64,000 bases of DNA, from assembly GCA_017303875.1 (NCBI GenBank), contig JAFLBP010000008.1:124001-188000 (forward strand), read 5' to 3'. The DNA is from Chitinophagales bacterium (GTDB lineage: Bacteria; Bacteroidota; Bacteroidia; Chitinophagales; Saprospiraceae). Both the position numbers and the translations under genes were made by a program. The notes beneath the pieces are model-generated. The model was given only the letters and a program-made list of their open reading frames with translations. It was not told where the DNA came from and ran no database searches. How positions within the stretch are numbered: the first letter of the stretch is position 1; each line of letters starts with the position of its first letter. Of the stretch, positions 1 through 7,888 are shown one piece after another.

Positions 1-80
1 CGGAGGCTTTGCTGAAAAATACGCGGCGCAGTGCTAACGTGCCGTTAACATTAGGCCGATACAACAATCCGATTTCGGCG

Positions 81-88
81 TATCTTTG
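81..88 (+). promoter_or_regulatory. -7 promoter element for the GH3-family gene
   Basis: TATCTTTG matches the Bacteroidota -7 consensus TAnnTTTG exactly and lies 54 bases before the ATG at 143. No convincing -33 TTG is visible at 19-21 bases upstream. A TTG inside this element opens the frame, but a start there would sit in the promoter, so I use the downstream ATG. Confidence 0.5.
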
Positions 89-142
89 CGGCGCGTAATT
101 TTTGCCCTCATCACAACGTATAACCGGAAAACATTGCATCGT

Positions 143-1687
143 ATGTCACTCTTAGGTTCTCTTATCCAAAACAGCGCACGTATCGGCGCCTTTGCCGAAA
201 CCAATCGCCTGACTCCTGCCGATCAGCAGTACTATGAGTTGTATGCCCTGCTCCGAAAAGCCCGCAATACGGCTTTCGGACGCTTTTACGGGTTTACCGA
301 CATTCGGGAAAGCTACAACATGATAGAAGCGTTCCAGCGTCAGGTACCGGCAGCCGATTACAACGCCCTGTACGAGCGTTGGTGGTCGCAGGCTTATCTC
401 TGCGATTCGCCCGATGTCTGCTGGCCCGGCCGGGTTCCTTATTATGCTTTGTCGAGCGGCACCAGTCAGGCCGCTTCAAAAATCATCCCCGTTACGGAGG
501 ATATGTTCAAATCGATGAAACGCGGTTCGCGCCGCCTGTTTTACGACATGAACAATTTCAGCCTTCGCCCCAATCAATTCACCAAACACATGCTCATGGT
601 TGGCTCCTGCACCGCGCCCAAGCGCGAGGGTTTGCACTGGAGCGGCGACTTGTCGGGCATTCTGGGCCTCAACCGCCCGATCTGGCTGGAGCGCTATTAT
701 CGTCCCGGCCGTGAAATCACCGATTTGCCCGAATGGAATATGCGCATTGATCGGATTGCCGAGGAAGCGCCGGGTTGGGATATCGGTTTTTCAGTCAGTA
801 ACCCCATGTGGTTGCAGCTGATTCTGGAGCGCATCATTGACCGATACAAATTAGAGCACATCCATCAGCTTTGGCCCAACTTCAATGTTTTTGTACACGG
901 CAGCGTGTTTTTTGATCCATATCGCCCCTCTTTTGAAAAACTGCTGGGCCATTCGATCAATTACGTCGACAGTTACTTAGCATCGGAGGGATTTTTTGCC
1001 TATCAGCGCCACCCGAGCAACCGGGCAATGAAAATGCTGACCGACTGCGGCATATTCTTTGAGTTTGTGCCTTTTAACGATCAGAATTTTGATGAAAACG
1101 GCGACCTGCGCAGTCCGTACCCCGAAGCGCATACCCTGTACGACGTGCGCGAAGGAGAGAACTACGCCATGCTCATCAGTACCACCGCTGGCGCCTGGCG
1201 TTACCTCCTGGGTGATACCGTACAGTTTACCGATGCGGCCAATGCCGAAATGAAACTGACCGGACGAACCAAGCAATACCTCTCCGTTTGTGGCGAACAC
1301 CTGAGTATCGACAACCTCAATGCCGCTGTACAGCGCGCCGATGAACTGCTCAACGTGGGTATCCGCGAATTTACCGTAGCAGGAGTGCGCGATGAAAATG
1401 GTACCGACTGGAAGCACCATTGGTTCGTGTCGGTGGAAAACAACAGCGTAAGTGCCGAAGCAATTGCCAAAGTACTCGATGAGGCGCTCGCTCAACTGAA
1501 CGACGATTATGCCGTAGAGCGAATTTATGCCCTCAAAAAGGTAGAATTACAGATTGTACCCAATGATATTTTCCTGAACTGGCTCGAAAATCGCGGCAAA
1601 ATGAACGGTCAGGCCAAAGTACCCCGCGTACTGAAAGGCAAAAATTTCGAGGAGTTTGTCGCATTCGCCAAAGAAGCAGGGTATTGA
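143..1687 (+). CDS. GH3-family adenylate-forming enzyme
   Basis: 514 residues, close to full length for the GH3 family (PF03321), named after plant auxin-responsive acyl-acid amido synthetases. Members adenylate a carboxylic acid and may join it to an amine; the bacterial substrate is unknown. Visible family marks are the phosphate-binding SSGT at residues 104-107, a YLASEG segment where the family has its acyl-substrate loop, YLLGDTV (a GDxV-type ATP motif) and GRTKQYLSVCGEHLS, which leads into the small C-terminal domain. No signal peptide or membrane segment, so cytoplasmic. The ATG at 143 is chosen because the upstream TTG overlaps a perfect -7 promoter element. The gene stands alone; the next gene follows after a repeat-filled gap. 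Confidence 0.85.
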   Translation: MSLLGSLIQNSARIGAFAETNRLTPADQQYYELYALLRKARNTAFGRFYGFTDIRESYNMIEAFQRQVPAADYNALYERWWSQAYLCDSPDVCWPGRVPYYALSSGTSQAASKIIPVTEDMFKSMKRGSRRLFYDMNNFSLRPNQFTKHMLMVGSCTAPKREGLHWSGDLSGILGLNRPIWLERYYRPGREITDLPEWNMRIDRIAEEAPGWDIGFSVSNPMWLQLILERIIDRYKLEHIHQLWPNFNVFVHGSVFFDPYRPSFEKLLGHSINYVDSYLASEGFFAYQRHPSNRAMKMLTDCGIFFEFVPFNDQNFDENGDLRSPYPEAHTLYDVREGENYAMLISTTAGAWRYLLGDTVQFTDAANAEMKLTGRTKQYLSVCGEHLSIDNLNAAVQRADELLNVGIREFTVAGVRDENGTDWKHHWFVSVENNSVSAEAIAKVLDEALAQLNDDYAVERIYALKKVELQIVPNDIFLNWLENRGKMNGQAKVPRVLKGKNFEEFVAFAKEAGY

Positions 1688-1824
1688 GGGAGTGATGAAC
1701 GATGAACGATGAGTGATGAACGATGCGTGATATATCGCTGCAATGCGAAAGTATATCCGAACCTCCGAACCCCAAACCTCCGAACCCCGAACCCCGAACC
1801 TCCGGACCTCCGAACTTTTACCTC
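1688..1824. repeat. Two short tandem-repeat tracts in an intergenic gap
   Basis: Two simple arrays sit side by side. From about 1693 to 1725 the unit GATGAACGATGA/GTGATGAACGATG repeats. From about 1758 to 1816 the unit GAACCTCC/GAACCCC repeats about seven times. The first unit recurs inverted at 41868-41907. The frame before the gene at 1825 stays open through these tracts and would give a Pro/Ser-rich leader, which I regard as an artefact. Confidence 0.7.
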
Positions 1825-2298
1825 ATGCGTATCAACACTGCATTTGCTGATTTTGTAAATAAATTTCCGATTGTTGAATTGCCCGTCATGTTGGGCGAGG
1901 ACACGCACCATGTTTTCAGTGCGGAAAACGATCCTTTGACCGATGAGATGATTCAGATTTTCATTGAATCGGACTACGATGAGATGACCGAGTTTGTGCC
2001 TTGTTTTTCCCTGAACGATACCGAGCACTTTATTGCGCTGGTTTGGTGGAAAGCCGGCCTGCTCAATTATGAATACACCCTGGCAACATTTAATGAGCGC
2101 GGCGAGGCTATTGACCGCAAAGTGATTGCGTATACGCGGGTGGCGCAGGGGCTGGTGTCGCGTGCGGTGACGACCATTAATGAAGAACACGAGATCATTA
2201 TTGCAGAAGGAAGTTCTTCCGACGGCAATGATCTTTTTGATCCGACGACGGCAAAAACACGTTTTTTGGAGTTGATGAATGACGGCAGCATCGTTTAG
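1825..2298 (+). CDS. Conserved-looking protein of unknown function
   Basis: 157 residues, acidic, with no signal peptide or membrane span. I do not recognise the family. The centre (FIALVWWKAGLLNYEYTLAT) looks like alternating beta strands, followed by a charged segment (ATFNERGEAIDRKVIAYTR) and an EIIIAEGSSSDG turn, so a compact beta-rich cytoplasmic domain is likely. The frame stays open upstream to 1723, but that part is only translated GAACCTCC repeat, so the ATG at 1825 is the credible start. It lies between the GH3-family gene and isocitrate dehydrogenase on the same strand, with its own gap on each side; nothing in the context fixes a role. Confidence 0.65.
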   Translation: MRINTAFADFVNKFPIVELPVMLGEDTHHVFSAENDPLTDEMIQIFIESDYDEMTEFVPCFSLNDTEHFIALVWWKAGLLNYEYTLATFNERGEAIDRKVIAYTRVAQGLVSRAVTTINEEHEIIIAEGSSSDGNDLFDPTTAKTRFLELMNDGSIV

Positions 2299-2386
2299 TA
2301 TGCCGATTGTATAAAAATTAACGTCATTTTGCAGTAAGTTTGCTGAAATCTGTCTGTATTTCCGGAACGGACAATACAAAGTTTGT

Positions 2387-2394
2387 TAGTTTTG
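2387..2394 (+). promoter_or_regulatory. -7 promoter element for icd
   Basis: TAGTTTTG fits TAnnTTTG and ends 40 bases before the icd ATG. No clear -33 TTG at the expected distance. Confidence 0.5.
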
Positions 2395-2434
2395 CGGCCC
2401 GGCAAACACCGGTTCACTATTACTACAACAAGTC

Positions 2435-3700
2435 ATGCAAGGATCTGCTATTACCATCAAAAAGGGCAAGCTGAAAGTGCCCAACGACCCGATCATTCCC
2501 TTCATCGAAGGTGACGGTACCGGTCCCGATATTTGGGCCGCTTCCGTACGCGTACTGGACGCAGCCGTAGAAAAAGCTTATAAAGGCAAAAAGAAAATCG
2601 TTTGGCAGGAAGTATTGGCCGGCGAAAAAGCCTTTAATAAAACCGGCAACTGGCTTCCCGATGAAACCCTCAAGGTGATCGATCAGTACAAAGTGGCCAT
2701 TAAAGGCCCGCTTACCACGCCCGTAGGCGGTGGTATCCGTTCGCTCAATGTGGCCCTGCGTCAACAACTCGACCTGTACGCCTGCCTGCGCCCGGTTGAG
2801 TACTTTAAAGGCGTACCAAGTCCGGTTAAAGAGCCGCATCTGGTAAACATGGTGATTTTCCGTGAAAACACGGAAGACATCTACGCCGGTATCGAATACC
2901 TCGCAGGTTCGGATGAGGCAAACAAAATGCTCAATTTCCTGGAAACAGAACTGGGCGTGAAAAAAATCCGCTTCCCGAAAACTTCCTCTTTCGGCATCAA
3001 GCCGGTTTCGCAGGAAGGCACCGAACGCTTAGTGCGCTCCGCCATGGAGTACACCATCAAGCAAAAGCGCAACTCGCTCACGCTGGTGCACAAGGGCAAT
3101 ATTATGAAATTTACCGAAGGCAAATTCAAAGACTGGGGCTATGCCCTCGTTGAGCGTGAATATGGCGACAAGGTGTTTACCTGGGCACAATACGACCGCA
3201 TCAAAGCCGAAAAAGGCGAAGAAGCGGCCAATAAAGCGCAGGCCGAAGCCGTAGCTGCCGGTAAAATCATCGTGAAAGATGTTATTGCCGACGCATTCCT
3301 GCAGCAAATCCTGCTTCGCCCGGCTGAGTACGACGTGATTGCCACCCTGAACCTCAATGGCGACTACATTTCCGACGCCCTCGCAGCTCAGGTAGGTGGT
3401 ATCGGCATTGCTCCGGGCGCCAACATCAACTACCTCAGCGGCCACGCCATTTTTGAAGCAACCCACGGTACCGCACCCAAGTATGCCGGCAAAGACGTGG
3501 TAAACCCTTCTTCCGTGATTCTTTCCGGTGTGATGATGCTGGAATACATGGGCTGGGATAAAGCCGCCAAGCTCATCGTCAAAGGCTTGAAAGGCGCTAT
3601 TCGCAAAAAACGCGTAACATATGACTTCGAACGCCTGATGAAAGGCGCAACCAAACTCAAATGCTCTGAGTTTGGCACCGAGATCATCAACAATATGTAA
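2435..3700 (+). CDS. icd: NADP-dependent isocitrate dehydrogenase
   Basis: Oxidative decarboxylation of isocitrate to 2-oxoglutarate with NADP+, a TCA-cycle step in the cytoplasm. 421 residues, the usual length of the homodimeric bacterial enzyme. Visible: [12 protein letters not shown] at residues 23-34, the substrate loop [13 protein letters not shown] with the serine (S103) that is phosphorylated in E. coli-type enzymes, the [13 protein letters not shown] motif, [13 protein letters not shown], and the [19 protein letters not shown] metal/cofactor signature. A DNA stretch ending in [14 protein letters not shown] also fits the family. It has its own -7 element and is followed by a hairpin at 3725-3758, so it appears to be a single-gene transcript. 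Confidence 0.95.
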   Translation: MQGSAITIKKGKLKVPNDPIIPFIEGDGTGPDIWAASVRVLDAAVEKAYKGKKKIVWQEVLAGEKAFNKTGNWLPDETLKVIDQYKVAIKGPLTTPVGGGIRSLNVALRQQLDLYACLRPVEYFKGVPSPVKEPHLVNMVIFRENTEDIYAGIEYLAGSDEANKMLNFLETELGVKKIRFPKTSSFGIKPVSQEGTERLVRSAMEYTIKQKRNSLTLVHKGNIMKFTEGKFKDWGYALVEREYGDKVFTWAQYDRIKAEKGEEAANKAQAEAVAAGKIIVKDVIADAFLQQILLRPAEYDVIATLNLNGDYISDALAAQVGGIGIAPGANINYLSGHAIFEATHGTAPKYAGKDVVNPSSVILSGVMMLEYMGWDKAAKLIVKGLKGAIRKKRVTYDFERLMKGATKLKCSEFGTEIINNM

Positions 3701-3724
3701 GCCTCAGCGTTTACAATAAAACGG

Positions 3725-3758
3725 GGGGTATTCCAGTTCATCTGGAGTACCCCTTATT
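3725..3758 (+). terminator. Hairpin terminator after icd
   Basis: GGGGTATTCCAG and CTGGAGTACCCC form a 12-bp stem (one G-T pair) around TTCAT, followed by the short T-rich tail TTATTTG. It lies 24 bases after the icd stop and 14 bases before the next start. Confidence 0.65.
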
Positions 3759-3771
3759 TGTCGGTCTCGCT

Positions 3772-4170
3772 ATGCAACACTTCAACACGATACTGCTTGT
3801 CTCAGGACTTCTGAGTCTTTTCGCCTGCCGGAAAGCCCCCGAAACCGTGCCCTTGCCCACCGAGTTGTGCATTGTCACCTCCCACCACCTCAATCCGGTG
3901 CGCGGCGCTACGGTGTATATCAAATTTTTCAGCGATACCTTCCCCGGTTACGACAAGCCGCCTTCCTTTTTTGATGCCTCCTTCCTGACGGGCGGACCTA
4001 AAGGCGGCGGTTGTTACGCCTCCATTCCGGAAGGCAAACACTGGCTGGTAGCGCATGGCGTCGACAGTATTTACCACTTTGAACCGCATCCGCTTTACGG
4101 CAGCCTGCCCTTCACCATTGACCTCGCAACACAACCTAAAGTAGATACGGTGTTGTATATGAGTGAATGA
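3772..4170 (+). CDS. Small predicted lipoprotein
   Basis: 132 residues beginning with a lipoprotein signal peptide; the lipobox LFAC places the lipidated cysteine at residue 20. The mature part starts with RKAPETVPLPTELC and has a beta-sandwich look (CIVTSHHLNPVRGATVYIKF, then GKHWLVAHG), similar to small carboxypeptidase-like or Ig-like folds that decorate outer-membrane lipoproteins. I cannot assign a family. Being downstream of the icd terminator it probably has its own promoter. Confidence 0.65.
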   Translation: MQHFNTILLVSGLLSLFACRKAPETVPLPTELCIVTSHHLNPVRGATVYIKFFSDTFPGYDKPPSFFDASFLTGGPKGGGCYASIPEGKHWLVAHGVDSIYHFEPHPLYGSLPFTIDLATQPKVDTVLYMSE

Positions 4171-4186
4171 TTTTAAGAAAAAACCG

Positions 4187-4194
4187 TAAATTTG
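4187..4194 (+). promoter_or_regulatory. -7 promoter element for the HNH cassette
   Basis: TAAATTTG, a perfect TAnnTTTG, 18 bases before the ATG at 4213. The TTG inside it opens the frame but would make the promoter coding, so the ATG is preferred. Confidence 0.5.
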
Positions 4195-4212
4195 TCTGTC
4201 ATTTGTTGTCTT

Positions 4213-4614
4213 ATGCAAAGTATTGAAATCAAAAAAGGAGTGCTCGTCAAGACTGACGAGCTGATTGAATCAGTTTCCCGTTTGGAGACAAGCGACTTGA
4301 ACACCTTGTTAAAACGAATTCAGGAAACCTTATCAATAAGATCAGATCAACTTTCTATTGAGGAAAGTGGCCTGTTAAGTCAAATAAGAACGGCTATTCC
4401 AGCCTCGGCACTTCGCCGATTTCAACAACTACATCGGAAGCAGCACAATCAAACCATCTCTGCCAAGGAACTGGAAGAGCTTCGTGTATTAGCTGATTTT
4501 CTTGAAACGCAAAGTGCTCAAAGGGTTGAACTTCTTGGGCGTTTAGCTTCGCTGAAAAATATTACTTTGTCCGAACTGCGAAAACAAATGCGAATTCAGG
4601 AGTTGTATGCGTAG
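4213..4614 (+). CDS. Helical partner protein of the HNH nuclease
   Basis: 133 residues, almost entirely helical and charged, no signal or membrane segment. The frame opens at a TTG at 4192; the ATG at 4213 is favoured because of the promoter element just before it. The C-terminal half has a leucine-spaced pattern (ISAKELEELRVLADFLETQS, then RVELLGRLASLKNITLSEL) that I also see in the small protein at 18096-18335. Its last codons overlap the start of the HNH gene by 8 bases (ATGCGTAG), the arrangement of translationally coupled toxin-antitoxin or nuclease-immunity pairs. I infer a partner or antitoxin-like role; no DNA-binding motif is obvious. Base composition is more AT-rich than the neighbours, which suggests transfer. 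Confidence 0.65.
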   Translation: MQSIEIKKGVLVKTDELIESVSRLETSDLNTLLKRIQETLSIRSDQLSIEESGLLSQIRTAIPASALRRFQQLHRKQHNQTISAKELEELRVLADFLETQSAQRVELLGRLASLKNITLSELRKQMRIQELYA

Positions 4615-5041
4615 AAGAAGATTCAGTGCTGCCGAACGCTCATTTATCGAACAACGGGCACAATATCACTGTGAGTATTGCATAGCGCCACTTGATTTCT
4701 CTCCTGAAACCTTTGATATCGAACATATCATGCCCTTGTCAAAAGGCGGAAGTAATGAACTGGGTAATCTTGGGCTTTCTTGTGGAGGCTGTAATACCAG
4801 AAAATATGATTTCACCCATGGATTGGATGAAATCACACAAGAAATAATTCCGTTATTTCATCCGAGATTAGACATTTGGAAGCAACATTTTCACTGGGAT
4901 GATACGCAAAGTATCATTATTGGAAAAACATCTGTTGGGCGGGCTACCATAAATACACTTGAACTAAACCGAAAAGGTGTTGTCAATTTGCGCAAAGCTT
5001 TGATAAAGTACGGTGTATTTCCCCCTGAACATGTATTGTAA
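4607..5041 (+). CDS. HNH endonuclease
   Basis: 144 residues. The HNH core is complete: a CxxC zinc knuckle at residues 22-25, IEH with the catalytic histidine at 40, an asparagine at 54 and a second CxxC at 59-62 followed by NTRK. This is the free-standing HNH nuclease fold used by homing, restriction and toxin-like enzymes to cut DNA in the cytoplasm. It overlaps the upstream helical partner by 8 bases. No intron, phage or restriction-methylase genes adjoin it, so a defence or selfish role is inferred only from the coupling and AT-rich composition. Confidence 0.85.
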   Translation: MRRRRFSAAERSFIEQRAQYHCEYCIAPLDFSPETFDIEHIMPLSKGGSNELGNLGLSCGGCNTRKYDFTHGLDEITQEIIPLFHPRLDIWKQHFHWDDTQSIIIGKTSVGRATINTLELNRKGVVNLRKALIKYGVFPPEHVL

Positions 5042-5059
5042 TCTGTAAAAGAGAAAAGC

Positions 5060-6223
5060 ATGACCCACACAACTACGCTCCCTGCCTACAGCCTCAGTTA
5101 TTGGGAACGCGAAACACTTTTTGGCAATATTGATGTTGCTGTTATTGGCAGCGGCATAGTTGGCCTTACGGCCGCCATACACCTCAAAGCACAGGATCCG
5201 AAGCTCAACGTGGCTATTCTGGAACGCGGTGCTTTACCCGCCGGCGCCAGTACCCGAAATGCGGGTTTTGCCTGCTTTGGTTCGATGACGGAACTGATCG
5301 ACGATCTTACGCGGATGCGCGAAGACGAAGTGCTGAGCACCGTGGAAAAACGCTGGCGCGGCCTGCAACGCCTGCGTGCGCTCATCGGCGATGCAGCAAT
5401 GGATTTTCAGGAACATGGCGGCTATGAAATGTTTACCGACGATGAGGAAGAGGTTTATCAGCACTGTATAGCCCGCATGCCGGATTTTAATGCAAAAATT
5501 GGCGCCATCACCGGCCGGCCTCAGATCTATTCGGCAGTTAATGATCGTATTGATCGCTTCGGATTTAAAGGGGTGCGCCGGCTCATTCTGAATGAAGCAG
5601 AAGGGCAGGTACATACCGGCATGATGATGAATGCCCTCATTCGAAAAGCGGAATCGATGGGTATTCGTATCTTCAATGGCCTTGAAATTGAACGCCTCGA
5701 AGACAGCAAACAAGGGGTGGAATTAGATATGAAACAGGGTTTTTCCCTGAAAATCCCCAAAGTATTAGTGGCTGTAAACGGCTATGCCAAACGCCTGTTC
5801 AGCCATATGGAACTTTCACCTGCGCGCAATCAAGTGCTTGTCACCAAGCCCATTCCCGGCCTCAAAGTTGAGGGCTGTTTCCATTATGACAGGGGCTATT
5901 ATTACTTCCGCAACATCGACGGGCGCATCCTGCTGGGAGGCGGCAGGCACCTCGCCTTCGATGAAGAAGCTACTGATCAGTTCGGCTCCAACGAAATGAT
6001 CCGCAGGGCATTGGTACAATTGCTTAAACGCATTATTGTGCCGGATGCACAGCCGGAAATTGATTGCTGGTGGACTGGCATTATGGGACTCGGTCCGGTT
6101 AAAAAGCCAATTATTGAAAGGGTATCACCCAACGTGGTGGTCTCCGTCCGACTCAGTGGTATGGGCGTGGCCATCGGAACGCTTGTCGGACAGGAAGGCG
6201 CTGAGATGATTTTGAATTTTTGA
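5060..6223 (+). CDS. FAD-dependent oxidoreductase, DAO family
   Basis: 387 residues. The N-terminal dinucleotide-binding fold is plain: DVAVIGSGIVGLTAAIHL with GxGxxG at about residues 30-35 and an acidic end of strand 2 (ILERG). ASTRNAGFACFGS is the flavin-contact segment of the glycine/D-amino-acid oxidase (DAO, PF01266) group, and GLGPVKKPIIERVSPNVVVSVRLSGMG is the C-terminal FAD-closing segment. The enzyme probably oxidises a secondary amine or amino acid; the substrate cannot be read. It starts 18 bases after the HNH gene and its TGA stop is the first triplet of the convergent palindrome at 6221-6315. Confidence 0.85.
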   Translation: MTHTTTLPAYSLSYWERETLFGNIDVAVIGSGIVGLTAAIHLKAQDPKLNVAILERGALPAGASTRNAGFACFGSMTELIDDLTRMREDEVLSTVEKRWRGLQRLRALIGDAAMDFQEHGGYEMFTDDEEEVYQHCIARMPDFNAKIGAITGRPQIYSAVNDRIDRFGFKGVRRLILNEAEGQVHTGMMMNALIRKAESMGIRIFNGLEIERLEDSKQGVELDMKQGFSLKIPKVLVAVNGYAKRLFSHMELSPARNQVLVTKPIPGLKVEGCFHYDRGYYYFRNIDGRILLGGGRHLAFDEEATDQFGSNEMIRRALVQLLKRIIVPDAQPEIDCWWTGIMGLGPVKKPIIERVSPNVVVSVRLSGMGVAIGTLVGQEGAEMILNF

Positions 6224-6315
6224 TTTTTAATTTTTGATGCTTGATTTTTAATTTAAAAAGTTGATAATCAGTATTTAAAATTAAAAATCAAGCATCAAAA
6301 ATTAAAAATCAATTA
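6221..6315. repeat. Convergent palindrome, copy A
   Basis: Long AT-rich imperfect inverted repeat between two opposing genes. Left arm 6221-6258, right arm 6272-6311; both arms contain the core ATGCTTGATTTT (as AAAATCAAGCAT on the right), and the centre reads TTGATAATCAGTA. The repeat contains the TGA stop of the oxidoreductase and touches the TAA stop of the peroxidase, so it is the whole spacer. Poly-T ends on both strands suit a two-way terminator. Confidence 0.85.
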
Positions 6316-7659
6316 CTGGCAGCGCATATCGGCGCGGGATTGTGCGTCATTGTTGGGGAAGCAGTTGCCAGACATCGTGGTTTCCGGTTTATAGCGCAGG
6401 ATATTGGGGTCGTAGAGGCCGTTTTCGAGGAAGTCAACCAATTGATCTACTTCTTTTGCACTCAGGTTGAGGGGGTGGAAGGCGCCGGAAATCTGTGCTT
6501 TGGGCACCAGCGGATTTTCCGGAATTCCGGCGTTAAAATATTCCACTACTTCGCGCAGGCTGCGTTTGCTGGAGCCGTGGAAATAGAAACCCACATCTTT
6601 CAGGTTGTAGAGTTGTGGCACTTTGAATTTGTGCATGTCTTCTGCCCGGCCGGTGAAGCCGCCGCGGCCCAAGTTGCGTTTGTCTTCGGGGCCGGTACGG
6701 AATACTTCAAAACCACTTTGATAGAGGTTATTGACGCCGAGGGCGAAGAACTTGGTATTGTTCAGCGAGGGGCTGTTGTGGCAGTTGACACAACCTGCTT
6801 TACCAAAAAACAAGAGGGCGCCGCGTTTTTGCTCTTCCGTCATAGCCGATTCCTCTCCTTTCAACCAAAGCTGGAAAGGCGCCTGGTTGGTCAGGATAGT
6901 GCGAAAATATGCAGCGATGGCAAAGGCGGTGGTTTGCAGGGTATAGCGTTCCGACTCCGGATACTCGGGGAAAGCAGCATCAAACATTTCGGTATAGCCC
7001 AGCGAGTCGGCAACGGCTTTATTCATCACCTGGCGATGTACGACAAGCGCACGCATGTTGTTGGATTCCAGGCCTTCAAATCCTTTGAAATTGATTTCCA
7101 CAAGTGTATCCTGATGCCAGGCGGATTCGGTACCTACGTTTTCGGCATGTGCGCCAAAGGTGCCGGCCCAAAGCGCATTGCGCACATAGGCAAGGTTCAG
7201 GCTGGGCAGCGGGCGGGCGCCTTGTGCATCTACCTGATCGCCGGTGTAATGCGGGTTTTTAAAACGCAATTCACCGGTTGTGCCGAAACCAAGCGCGCCA
7301 TCGGCAACGCCCTGAAAGCGACCGGCGGTATAGCTGCGCTCCGGAACGTGGCAGGAGGCGCAGGAATACGTCTCTTTGGAAACAGCTTTGTTGGGTTGCA
7401 GGCCAATACCTGTTTCAAAAAACAGCATTTTACCCAAGGCCACTTTGGCATCGGTAATCGGGTTATTGGGATCCTGATTGGGGATTTCCGATAAATGCTC
7501 TCCGGAGGGAAGAATGTACCACTCGTGCGAGTCGCCGAGTGCTGTTTTGTCGAGCGTTTCTGCCAATTGTTTATCAAGGCCGAATACGGCGTCGTGTTCA
7601 CAGGAAAGCAAGTACAGCGAAGTGGTGATCGCTGCAAAAAGCAAGTAAGATTTCTTCAT
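6313..7659 (-). CDS. Di-haem cytochrome c peroxidase / MauG-family lipoprotein
   Basis: 448 residues with a lipoprotein signal (lipobox LLSC, lipidated Cys20), so anchored in an envelope membrane. Two haem c attachment sites are present: CASCH at 100-104 and CVNCH at 290-294, the spacing of the bacterial cytochrome c peroxidase / MauG family (PF03150). Members reduce hydrogen peroxide using electrons from small c-type cytochromes, or modify protein substrates. Family blocks visible include LGKMLFFETGIG before the first haem and DVGFYFHGSSKRSLREVVEYF near the C-terminus. It is divergent from the TonB receptor at 7889, with a 229-base shared upstream region, and converges on the oxidoreductase through a palindrome. 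Confidence 0.9.
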   Translation of the reverse strand: MKKSYLLFAAITTSLYLLSCEHDAVFGLDKQLAETLDKTALGDSHEWYILPSGEHLSEIPNQDPNNPITDAKVALGKMLFFETGIGLQPNKAVSKETYSCASCHVPERSYTAGRFQGVADGALGFGTTGELRFKNPHYTGDQVDAQGARPLPSLNLAYVRNALWAGTFGAHAENVGTESAWHQDTLVEINFKGFEGLESNNMRALVVHRQVMNKAVADSLGYTEMFDAAFPEYPESERYTLQTTAFAIAAYFRTILTNQAPFQLWLKGEESAMTEEQKRGALLFFGKAGCVNCHNSPSLNNTKFFALGVNNLYQSGFEVFRTGPEDKRNLGRGGFTGRAEDMHKFKVPQLYNLKDVGFYFHGSSKRSLREVVEYFNAGIPENPLVPKAQISGAFHPLNLSAKEVDQLVDFLENGLYDPNILRYKPETTMSGNCFPNNDAQSRADMRCQ

Positions 7660-7888
7660 GAGACTGTGTTAGAAGGATTGAAAATAAGAAGTGTCCAAGT
7701 TTTCTGGCTTATTGGTAATTTGTGATTTTTTGTGGTGCAAAATAAAAGCCAAAGGCCCTTTTTTTAAGCAAAAGGCATTAAAGTTTAATCAAATTTTAAG
7801 CCAAATTGGAAAACTCCATGCAGATTCAGGATAGATGATCGGGTTTTGGAAGATTTATACGATCTTCGCAGGCTTAAAATGACTTACC
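7660..7888. promoter_or_regulatory. Divergent intergenic region
   Basis: 229 AT-rich bases between the peroxidase and the TonB receptor. It must hold promoters for both genes. I find no perfect TAnnTTTG for either; the closest on the minus strand is a TTATTTTG-like sequence near 7739-7747. Confidence 0.4.

Noticed and set aside
2..37. Possible tail of an upstream gene (GGFAEKYAAQC then stop)
   Set aside because: Eleven codons at the window edge are too few to support a gene call, although a gene ending here is possible.
6221..6315. Reading the AT-rich palindromes as IS inverted terminal repeats or attachment sites
   Set aside because: The arms meet at a short centre with no gene between them, and the copies sit at convergent gene ends without target duplications.
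6340..7494. Long open frame opposite the cytochrome c peroxidase gene
   Set aside because: It is the exact antisense of a gene with two CxxCH haem sites; its translation is Gly/Ala/Phe-rich with no domain or promoter.
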